From NCBI RefSeq assembly GCF_937981295.1, contig NZ_CALJPC010000032.1, positions 1 to 11,937 of the forward strand: a DNA stretch of 11,937 nt, given 5' to 3'. The translations under genes were made by a program, and so were the position numbers. The stretch is from an uncultured Campylobacter sp. (GTDB lineage: Bacteria; Campylobacterota; Campylobacteria; Campylobacterales; Campylobacteraceae). Positions within the stretch are counted from its first letter, which is position 1; every line of letters begins with the position of its first letter. Below are positions 5,955-11,937 of the stretch, piece by piece. The notes beneath the pieces were generated by a model. That model ran no database searches, was not told where the DNA came from, and worked only from the letters and a program-made list of their open reading frames with translations.

Positions 5955-8900
5955 ATGAAGACATTTTTTAGTATGGAGTGCGCGTCAGTGATGCTACTGA
6001 TTTTGGCGCTAGCCTGTGCAATCGCTACTTTTGTAGAGACCGCTTACGGCACGGAAGTAGCTTGGGCGATGGTTTATTCTACTGCGTGGTTTGGCGCGCT
6101 GATGGTGCTTTTGGGAGTAAATTTAACCTACAATATCTATCGCTACCGCATGATTAAACTTCGCACGCTGCCTGCGCTAATCTTTCACGCGAGCTTTTTG
6201 TTTATGCTTGCTGGAGCGATTTTGACTAGATATTTCGGCTTTGAGGGCAATATCCATATAAGAGAGGGCAGTGAGAGCTCGATCGTAACGACTAAAGACG
6301 AGATCGTTCAGCTCCTTACTTTAGGCAGCGACGGTGAGTTTATATCCGCCGACGAGAGCAAATTTTTAAACGGCGCAGGACGGATGAACTTCGATCTCAA
6401 TCTAGACGTAGAGGGCAGGATCGCAAATTTAAAATTTAAAGAGCTCGTAGAACACGGCGAGCTAAAATGGGTGCAAGATCCGACCGGACAGGCTCCTGCG
6501 CGCGTGGAGCTATTGTTTTCAAACAATGTTGGCAGCCAAAATGTCTCCTTGCAATCGGGTGAAAGCATGGATATAGGCGAGCTTAGTATCACTTTTAATG
6601 CAGAGCCTAAAAGTAAGAATTTTATCTACATAAAATCCAAAGACGGCAAATTCTATTTAAACTCAAGTCTTGATATAAACGCCACTAAAATGGCTGATAT
6701 GAGCACTGCGCCGCTTAAGAAAAACGAGGATAATCCGCTAGGCAATCTCTTGCTTTACAGCTTCGACGGGATAAATTTCGCCCCCGTTAGCCTACTTAGC
6801 TCCGCGGTCGAGAAATTCGTCCCGGTCGCTGCAAATTTACCGGGTGAACCTGGCGTAGTAGCTACGCTAAGCTTTGCGGGGCAGAGTCGCGAAATCTACG
6901 TACCTAGGGATTCGCATGGCGCTAGCTACAAGGTGGGAGATAAGAATTTCATCGTAGCCTTGGCGCCAAAGATGCTTCATCTGCCTTTTAAAATCGCGCT
7001 TCGCGACTTTGTGATGGATCGCTATCCAGGCACCAATTCGCCCTCCGGATATAAAAGCGAAATCACGCTAAAAGACGGCAATTCGAGCTTTGATTATGAT
7101 ATTTTTATGAATCACGTGCTCGATTACGGCGGATACCGATTTTTCCAAAGCTCATACGACACGGATGAGCGTGGCACCGTACTTTCGGTCAATAAAGACC
7201 CCGGCAAAGCTCCAACTTACATCGGCTATTTTTTGCTTTGCGTGGGGATGTTTTTTAACTTTTTCAACCGGGGCTCGCGCTTTTTCAAGCTCTCGCGCTT
7301 AATCAGCGAAAATACGCATCTTGCTCGAGAAAAAGATGTAAATTCTAAAAATTCCGTGTCTAGCTCGGTGCCCGTAAGCTCCGCAGAAAGCTCCATATCA
7401 AAACGCACCAAAAAATCGCGACGCGGCACTAAAGGTGCGGCATTAGCATTAGTAGGCGCATTGGCTTTGAGCTTGGCTGCATTGTATCCTAGCACAGCAA
7501 ACGCCGAACAAAACTCCACGACTCAAAATTCTATTCTGCAAAATTCAGCGCCGCAAAGTCCTGCTAGCGTGCAAGATCCCGCTTCGCAAAATTCCGCGCA
7601 AAATTCCGCCGCCGAAAATTCCAAGCAGGGCTCCGCTTCACAAGAATCTGCAGCGGAGCAAGACTCCGTCCCACCGCATAATTTTTCTGCTATGGGAGGC
7701 GAGCTAGCCGTGCCGAAATTTGATCCTAAATTTAGTGAGGATTTAGCAAGCCTCGTAATTCAGGGATTTGATGGGCGAATGGAGCCTTTTGATACAGTTT
7801 CTAGGGAGCTTTTAAATAAAATTTATCGCGCCGACGACTACAAGGCGCCAAATGGCGAAATTTTAAATCATAACGCCGCTGCGCTTTCTTTTATGCTAAA
7901 TCAAAGCTACTGGAGGCGTGCACCAATCATCAAGGTTAGCGAGCCGGAGCTTAAAAAAATTCTAGGTATGGATGAGAAGCAAAGCCACGCCAGTATGATG
8001 GATTTTTTTGAATTTAAAGGCGGCGAGAGCTACTACAAGCTCGATAAAATGGTCGAGGAGATCAACCGCAAGCCTTTGGGCAATCGCGGTGTGCTAGATA
8101 AAGAGATCATCAAGGTAAATGAGCGCGTAAACGTCTTTTATTCGGCGTTTATGGGGGATTATTTTAGAATTATTCCGGTTAAGAACGCTAAAAATAACGA
8201 GTGGCTTTCGCCGCTATATCTAGGCGATGCGCTGGATCAAAACGAATCAACTGAAGTTAAAAAGATGATGGGGATATTCGTTTCGTCCGTGGTCTATGCC
8301 CAAGAAAGCGGGGATTGGAGCGGCGCAGAAAAGATGCTAAGCTACGTCAAAAAATACCAGGCACAAAACGGCGCAAATTTAATGCCTAGCGAGAGCGCGA
8401 TAAAATATGAAATTCTATTTAATAAGGCTAAAATTTTTTCTCGCCTCTTTCCGATCTACACTATCTCGGGATTTTTGCTTCTGATCTTTATCTTTTTGCG
8501 GATGATGAAGCCCGCTCTTCGCCTAGGCGGCGCATTTAAGCTCGTTTATATCGTAAATATCATCGCCTTCATCGCGCACACCGCAGGTCTTGCGCTACGC
8601 GGCTATGTTTCGGGGCACGCGCCGTGGAGTAACTCCTACGAATCGCTCATCTACATCGCGTGGGCGCTGTCGCTAAGCGGAATATTTTTCTCGCGCAAAT
8701 CCGCTATTTCGCTGGCGCTAACATCAATAATGGCGGGCATCACGCTGATGGTGGCGCATCTTAGCGACATCGATCCGCAGATCACTAATCTCCAGCCGGT
8801 TCTAAAATCGCACTGGCTTACGATCCACGTCTCGGTAATCACCGCGAGCTACGGATTTTTAGGCCTTTGCATGCTGCTTGGAATTTTTACCCTCGTGATG

Positions 8901-9350
8901 TTTTTATTCGATAAGAAAAACCCCGAGATTGCGCGCAATATCGCAGAAGCCACGCATATCAACGAAATGTCGATGATCCTAGGTCTTTGCTTGCTGACGG
9001 TCGGCAACTTCCTAGGCGGCGTGTGGGCGAATGAAAGCTGGGGGCGCTACTGGGGCTGGGATCCGAAGGAGACCTGGGCGCTCATTACGATTTTTATCTA
9101 CGCGGTGGTAGTGCATTTTAGGTTTATGCCTAAGCTCAATAATCAGTTCGCCTTCGCGGTAGCCTCGATGTTTGCGTATTTTAGCGTCATAATGACCTAT
9201 TTTGGCGTAAATTTCTACCTAAGCGGCATGCACTCCTACGCTAGCGGCGAGCGCATTCCGGTGCCCGGCTGGGCGTACGTGATGATCGCTTCGATGATAG
9301 CTCTTGCGATCGCGGCGTATTTCCGCTCGGGCAAATCGGCTAGACTTTAG
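5955..9350 (+). CDS. ccsBA: CcsBA cytochrome c synthetase (fused ResB-CcsA)
   Basis: This system II cytochrome c biogenesis protein carries haem across the inner membrane and joins it to CxxCH motifs of apocytochromes c in the periplasm. The 1131 residues start with three membrane segments (about 9-27, 38-58, 72-92) holding H78, then a ResB periplasmic domain. A fourth segment lies at 422-436, followed by a basic linker. A fifth segment (495-511) looks like a signal peptide and is followed by a Q/N/S-rich linker (518-574). A second periplasmic domain (about 575-830) leads into the CcsA membrane core. The core has the haem-handling WWD motif (W1024 to W1041, containing WGRYWGWDPKETW). Conserved histidines are H953/H958, H1054 and H1093; matching them to the transmembrane and periplasmic haem ligands is from memory of studied relatives. 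AAAGGA at 5944-5949 sets the start. It is longer than many CcsBA proteins, partly because of the linker. It probably serves the adjacent petC product among others. Confidence 0.95.
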   Translation: MKTFFSMECASVMLLILALACAIATFVETAYGTEVAWAMVYSTAWFGALMVLLGVNLTYNIYRYRMIKLRTLPALIFHASFLFMLAGAILTRYFGFEGNIHIREGSESSIVTTKDEIVQLLTLGSDGEFISADESKFLNGAGRMNFDLNLDVEGRIANLKFKELVEHGELKWVQDPTGQAPARVELLFSNNVGSQNVSLQSGESMDIGELSITFNAEPKSKNFIYIKSKDGKFYLNSSLDINATKMADMSTAPLKKNEDNPLGNLLLYSFDGINFAPVSLLSSAVEKFVPVAANLPGEPGVVATLSFAGQSREIYVPRDSHGASYKVGDKNFIVALAPKMLHLPFKIALRDFVMDRYPGTNSPSGYKSEITLKDGNSSFDYDIFMNHVLDYGGYRFFQSSYDTDERGTVLSVNKDPGKAPTYIGYFLLCVGMFFNFFNRGSRFFKLSRLISENTHLAREKDVNSKNSVSSSVPVSSAESSISKRTKKSRRGTKGAALALVGALALSLAALYPSTANAEQNSTTQNSILQNSAPQSPASVQDPASQNSAQNSAAENSKQGSASQESAAEQDSVPPHNFSAMGGELAVPKFDPKFSEDLASLVIQGFDGRMEPFDTVSRELLNKIYRADDYKAPNGEILNHNAAALSFMLNQSYWRRAPIIKVSEPELKKILGMDEKQSHASMMDFFEFKGGESYYKLDKMVEEINRKPLGNRGVLDKEIIKVNERVNVFYSAFMGDYFRIIPVKNAKNNEWLSPLYLGDALDQNESTEVKKMMGIFVSSVVYAQESGDWSGAEKMLSYVKKYQAQNGANLMPSESAIKYEILFNKAKIFSRLFPIYTISGFLLLIFIFLRMMKPALRLGGAFKLVYIVNIIAFIAHTAGLALRGYVSGHAPWSNSYESLIYIAWALSLSGIFFSRKSAISLALTSIMAGITLMVAHLSDIDPQITNLQPVLKSHWLTIHVSVITASYGFLGLCMLLGIFTLVMFLFDKKNPEIARNIAEATHINEMSMILGLCLLTVGNFLGGVWANESWGRYWGWDPKETWALITIFIYAVVVHFRFMPKLNNQFAFAVASMFAYFSVIMTYFGVNFYLSGMHSYASGERIPVPGWAYVMIASMIALAIAAYFRSGKSARL

Positions 9351-9357
9351 ATAGGTG

Positions 9358-9396
9358 GGGCCCAAATTTCAGAATAATAATTTTGAAATTTCGCCC
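9358..9396 (+). terminator. Hairpin after ccsBA, possible terminator
   Basis: GGGC (9358-9361) and AAATTTCA (9364-9371) pair with TGAAATTT (9384-9391) and GCCC (9393-9396), with a small internal bulge and a 12-base loop. It begins 8 bases after the ccsBA stop. No T-run follows, so its strength as a terminator is uncertain. Confidence 0.45.
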
Positions 9397-9662
9397 GGAT
9401 TTCGCAGCTTGCCGAGGCTTTATGGATTTATGGAATTTATCTTTAAATTTTGGCTAGGCTTTAAAACCCCGCAGAATTTTATAGAATTTTACGGCTCGCG
9501 ATTGCGCTAAATTTTAAAATGTTGCATCGCGACAGAATTTTTGATGCTTGAGATTTTAAGACGTCGTAAAATTTTAATGATTTGGAATTTGCACCGCTAT
9601 GGGATTTTAATGTTTTAAATTTTACTTCTAGTGGAATTTTTTCATACGACGGAAGCGCGGCG

Positions 9663-9709
9663 AATTCTAGAATTTTAAAATTTCAGCTAGCGCGCTAGCG
9701 TAAAATTCT
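9663..9709. repeat. Cluster of nested palindromes
   Basis: Three dyads lie in 47 bases. AATTCTAGAATT is a perfect 12-base palindrome (9663-9674). GCTAGCGCGCTAGC is a perfect 14-base palindrome (9686-9699). AGAATTTTA (9669-9677) pairs with TAAAATTCT (9701-9709) around the second one. The result could form a cruciform or a strong RNA stem. It is far from either gene, and its role is unknown. Confidence 0.55.
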
Positions 9710-9992
9710 GCCCTACTGCCGCCATGACCGAGCAGTGAAATTTTAAAATTTGATTTTATAAATTCTATGCTCGTCTTTAAATTTAAAATTTAAAATCTCG
9801 CACTTTATGAAATTTTATTTATGGCGTCGAATTTTAAAATTTCGCACGCCTTTGTTGCAGCAATTCTTGCGTGACAAAATTTTAAAATTTTAAATTTCGC
9901 GCCATGTTATAGAATATAATAAAATTGGAAAAATTTATAAAATTTTAAACTGCGAAAACGCCTCGCCAGGCATTAAAATTATCTTAAAATAT

Positions 9993-10020
9993 AATTTAGC
10001 TTGCAAGATTAAGCTAAATT
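9993..10020. promoter_or_regulatory. 10-base perfect inverted repeat in the petA promoter area
   Basis: AATTTAGCTT (9993-10002) and AAGCTAAATT (10011-10020) are perfect reverse complements with an 8-base spacer. The repeat ends 6 bases before a strong -10 candidate (TATAAT, 10027-10032), so it covers the usual -35 to -19 stretch. That is where a regulator would bind. A transcribed hairpin is the alternative. Confidence 0.45.
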
Positions 10021-10022
10021 TC

Positions 10023-10032
10023 TGCTTATAAT
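10023..10032 (+). promoter_or_regulatory. petA: Candidate petA promoter, extended -10
   Basis: TGCTTATAAT ends in a perfect TATAAT at 10027-10032 and has a TG-like extension. It predicts an RNA start near 10039 and a leader of about 60 bases. A second -10 candidate with GGCTAAAAT (TAAAAT at 10058-10063) lies downstream and resembles the ccsBA one. Either or both may be used. Confidence 0.5.
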
Positions 10033-10059
10033 CATATTGATTTAATCTTTATTTGGCTA

Positions 10060-10079
10060 AAATTGACGCTTGTCAATTT
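10060..10079. promoter_or_regulatory. 8-base inverted repeat with Crp/Fnr-type geometry, candidate operator
   Basis: AAATTGAC (10060-10067) and GTCAATTT (10072-10079) form a perfect dyad with a 4-base spacer. The core TTGAC-N4-GTCAA has the half-site length and spacing of Crp/Fnr-family boxes such as TTGAT-N4-ATCAA. It overlaps the TAAAAT at 10058-10063 and lies downstream of the other promoter candidate, so a bound protein would more likely repress than activate. A short hairpin in the leader RNA is the alternative. Confidence 0.4.
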
Positions 10080-10099
10080 CTTAATTTGAAAGGATAAAG

Positions 10100-10606
10100 A
10101 TGTCTGATCTAAAACAGGATAGACGAGGCTTTATCGGGCTTACTTTCGGCGCGGTTGCCGCTGTGGGTGGCGTTTTCGCACTCGTGGGGATGAAGAAATC
10201 GTGGGATCCGTTACCTAGCGTGCGCGCTGCCGGCGTCACTACGGTAGATCTAAGTCCGATCAAAGAGGGCGAGCTGTATCAAACACAGTGGCGTAAAAAG
10301 CCGATTTTCGTGCTTAAAAAGACTGCCGATATGCCTAAAAACGATGCCCGTGACGTCGTCGTAGGGGATGCTAGATATACGCTTTGCATCGGCCTTTGCA
10401 CCCATTTAGGCTGTATTCCTAGCTACAAGCCATCGACGCAACAATTCATCTGTGCATGTCATGGTGGGATTTTCGATGCTAACGGCGTAAACGTATTCGG
10501 TCCGCCGCCGCGCCCTATGGATATACCGCCCTTTAAAATCGACGGAACGAAACTCGTTTTAGGCGAAGAGGGCCCCGAATACCAAGCCCTAAAGCAGAAA
10601 GCATAG
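10100..10606 (+). CDS. petA: Rieske iron-sulfur subunit of the cytochrome bc1 complex
   Basis: This subunit of quinol:cytochrome c reductase takes an electron from quinol and passes it to cytochrome c1. The 168 residues have a twin-arginine signal, DRRGFIG (7-13), followed by a hydrophobic segment (about 14-30). The protein would therefore be exported folded by Tat and stay anchored. Box 1 is CTHLGC (100-105) and box 2 is CACHGG (118-123). By family knowledge C100, H102, C118 and H121 bind the 2Fe-2S cluster, and C105-C120 form the disulfide. GPPPRP (134-139) is the usual proline loop. AAAGGA at 10089-10094 supports the start. It is the first gene of the operon, and petB starts 9 bases after its stop. 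Confidence 0.97.
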   Translation: MSDLKQDRRGFIGLTFGAVAAVGGVFALVGMKKSWDPLPSVRAAGVTTVDLSPIKEGELYQTQWRKKPIFVLKKTADMPKNDARDVVVGDARYTLCIGLCTHLGCIPSYKPSTQQFICACHGGIFDANGVNVFGPPPRPMDIPPFKIDGTKLVLGEEGPEYQALKQKA

Positions 10607-10615
10607 GAGGCGCAG

Positions 10616-11875
10616 ATGGCACATATAAGAAAAGCTACGGGAGTTTGGGATTGGTTTGACCAAAGACTCGCCGTAACGAAATTTTTCAAGGTGATGGTAA
10701 GCGAGTATTGGATTCCTAAAAATATCAGCTTCCTTTGGGCGATGGGCGTTATTTTGATGACGCTATTTATAGTTTTGTTCATAAGCGGACTGATGCTCGT
10801 GATGTATTATAAGCCGGATGTAAATCTCGCATTCGATAGCGTAAATTTCACGATTATGAAGGAGGTCGAATACGGCTGGCTATGGCGACATATCCACGCA
10901 GTATCGGCGTCGGTTGTATTTTTGATCCTATACATTCATACTTTAGTAGCTATTTATTACCGCTCGTATAAGCAAGGACGAGAGATGATTTGGGTAAGCG
11001 GAATGCTGCTTTTCATCATCTTTTCGGCCGAGGCTTTTAGCGGCTATATGCTTCCATGGGGGCAGATGAGCTACTGGGCAGCGATGGTTATTACTAATCT
11101 TTTTGGTGGAATTCCAGTAGTTGGCGACGCGATAGTAGAGTGGATTCGCGGCGATTACGCCGTAAGCGATCCGACGCTGACGCGATTTTTTATGCTTCAC
11201 GTCTGTTTACTGCCTCTCGTGGTGGTTGCGGTGCTGGCGGTGCATTTTTATTCGCTTAGATTTCCGCATGTAAATAACCTAGACGGCGAGGAGATTGACT
11301 TTGAGCTCGAAGGCGAGAAGTATCTGCAGGGCAAAACTAGCGAAAGCAAGGTAATTCCGTTTTGGCCGGGCTTTTTGGCGAAGGATTTTTTTTACGTCAG
11401 TATCTTTATGATATTTTTCTTTTATCTGGTCGGCTTTCACTTCGATTTTGCGATGGATCCGATAAATTTCGAGCCGGCAAACAGCCTCAAAACCCCGACG
11501 CATATCTATCCGGAATGGTACTTCCTCTGGGAATATGAAATTCTGCGCGGATTTTACTTCGACGTAGGGCCGCTTAAGGCCGCCGACATCGGGCTTATCG
11601 CATTTGCATTCGCCGGAGTTTCGCTGTTTTTCATACCGCTATTTGATCGCAGCAGCGTAGTAGCACCCGCGCATAAAAACAAGGCGTTTTTCATTTGGTT
11701 TTGGGTTTTGGTAATCGACATGATCCTGCTTAGCCTTTTTGGCAAGCTTCCTGCAGACGGCGCGGAGCTTGGTATCGAAAATAAATACTGGGGCTTTGCT
11801 TTATCGATCATCTATATCGGATTGCTCGTCGTAGTGCTTCCTCTAATTACAATTGCAGAAAGAAAGAGGGTCTAG
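10616..11875 (+). CDS. petB: Cytochrome b subunit of the cytochrome bc1 complex
   Basis: This integral membrane core holds the two b haems and the quinol-oxidising and quinone-reducing sites. The 419-residue protein is one piece, joining the b6-like and subunit IV-like parts. Haem ligands are H94 and H108 in the second helix (RHIHAVSAS, YIHT) and H195 and H210 in the fourth (FFMLHVCLLP, VHFYSL). The second pair is separated by 14 residues, as in b6f complexes, rather than the 13 of mitochondrial bc1. GYMLPWGQMSYW (143-154) and the Qo-site PEWY (299-302) in PEWYFLWEYEILR are clear. About eight membrane segments can be seen. GGAGG at 10606-10610 overlaps the petA stop and sits at good distance from the ATG. 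petC begins 2 bases after the stop. Confidence 0.96.
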   Translation: MAHIRKATGVWDWFDQRLAVTKFFKVMVSEYWIPKNISFLWAMGVILMTLFIVLFISGLMLVMYYKPDVNLAFDSVNFTIMKEVEYGWLWRHIHAVSASVVFLILYIHTLVAIYYRSYKQGREMIWVSGMLLFIIFSAEAFSGYMLPWGQMSYWAAMVITNLFGGIPVVGDAIVEWIRGDYAVSDPTLTRFFMLHVCLLPLVVVAVLAVHFYSLRFPHVNNLDGEEIDFELEGEKYLQGKTSESKVIPFWPGFLAKDFFYVSIFMIFFFYLVGFHFDFAMDPINFEPANSLKTPTHIYPEWYFLWEYEILRGFYFDVGPLKAADIGLIAFAFAGVSLFFIPLFDRSSVVAPAHKNKAFFIWFWVLVIDMILLSLFGKLPADGAELGIENKYWGFALSIIYIGLLVVVLPLITIAERKRV

Positions 11876-11877
11876 CC

Positions 11878-11937
11878 ATGAAAGAGATAAGAACCCTAAT
11901 CTTAGTGCTTTTTTGTGTGGGAATTTTATACTGGTTT
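11878..11937 (+). CDS. petC: Start of cytochrome c1-type subunit (partial, runs off the window)
   Basis: Only 20 codons are visible, MKEIRTLILVLFCVGILYWF: a short basic start followed by a hydrophobic stretch that would be a signal anchor. No haem motif is reached, so identity rests on position. It begins 2 bases after cytochrome b, with a purine-rich stretch (GAAAGAAAGAGGG) before it, and in epsilonproteobacteria the third gene of this operon encodes the c-type cytochrome subunit. If so, it would be a substrate of the CcsBA protein encoded upstream. Confidence 0.75.
   Translation, partial: MKEIRTLILVLFCVGILYWF

Larger units (their letters stand above)
9351..10099. other. Long AT-rich, palindrome-dense non-coding region upstream of petA
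   Basis: These 749 bases hold no credible gene on either strand. They carry repeated AT palindromes. AAATTTTAAAATTT or a 13-base version occurs at 9671-9683, 9738-9751 and 9830-9842, with a longer run at 9876-9897. AGAATTTTA or its reverse occurs at 9473-9481, 9483-9491, 9669-9677 and 9701-9709. These are separated by more GC-rich spacers. The last 110 bases contain the petA promoter area. The same 14-base palindrome also occurs at 259-272, and a 13-base version lies inside the mutase gene at 4628-4640. It is therefore a common motif here rather than unique to this gap. Confidence 0.65.

Noticed and set aside
9952..9971. Tiny hairpins GCG-AAAA-CGC and GCCT-CGCC-AGGC
   Set aside because: Arms of three to four bases are expected by chance in this length.
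1..11937. Search for mobile elements, CRISPR repeats, prophage or defence genes
   Set aside because: No transposase, integrase, regularly spaced repeats or known defence domains are seen; all clear genes are core metabolic, envelope or respiratory ones.

Overview
The window looks like chromosomal DNA of an epsilonproteobacterium, most likely Campylobacter. The signs are a one-piece ResB-CcsA (CcsBA) cytochrome c synthetase, a Rieske / cytochrome b / cytochrome c1-type operon, short AAAGGA ribosome sites, T-rich -10 elements and AT-rich gaps full of AAATTTTAAAATTT-like palindromes. Coding DNA is moderately GC-rich for the genus, which fits the oral group (C. gracilis, C. rectus, C. showae) better than C. 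jejuni. The species is an inference.

Layout. (1) At 57-278 (+) lies the start of a lipoprotein with a clear lipobox. Its continuation in another frame reads like the first strand of a thioredoxin fold and stops where the CxxC should begin, so I read it as a frameshifted, truncated remnant. (2) From 5047 down to 316 (-) runs a tightly packed six-gene operon: phosphomannomutase/phosphoglucomutase, an 81-residue unknown protein, alanine racemase, LemA, a membrane TPM-domain protein and a secreted TPM-domain protein (YgcG type). Four of the five junctions overlap, three of them as ATGA, so translation is probably coupled. The first half makes sugar phosphates and D-alanine for the cell envelope. 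The second half is the LemA-TPM membrane module of unknown function. (3) At 5146-5637 (+), divergent from that operon, is a creA-family periplasmic protein, followed by 317 bases of non-coding DNA. (4) At 5955-9350 (+) is the 1131-residue CcsBA protein, which exports haem and attaches it to apocytochromes c. (5) At 9351-10099 is a 749-base AT-rich, palindrome-dense non-coding region ending in a promoter area with two perfect inverted repeats. (6) From 10100 to the edge (+) is the quinol:cytochrome c reductase operon petA-petB-petC, with petC cut off after 20 codons.

How it fits together: CcsBA matures c-type cytochromes, and the operon beside it encodes a bc1 complex whose third subunit is expected to need that maturation, so the right half is a respiratory-chain block. 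The most interesting unexplained signals are the dyads before petA, one of them with Crp/Fnr-family geometry (TTGAC-N4-GTCAA). Also notable are the palindrome cluster further upstream, the signal-peptide-like segment and QNS-repeat linker inside CcsBA, and the decayed thioredoxin-like gene. I saw no tRNA, rRNA, insertion sequence, CRISPR array or defence system.
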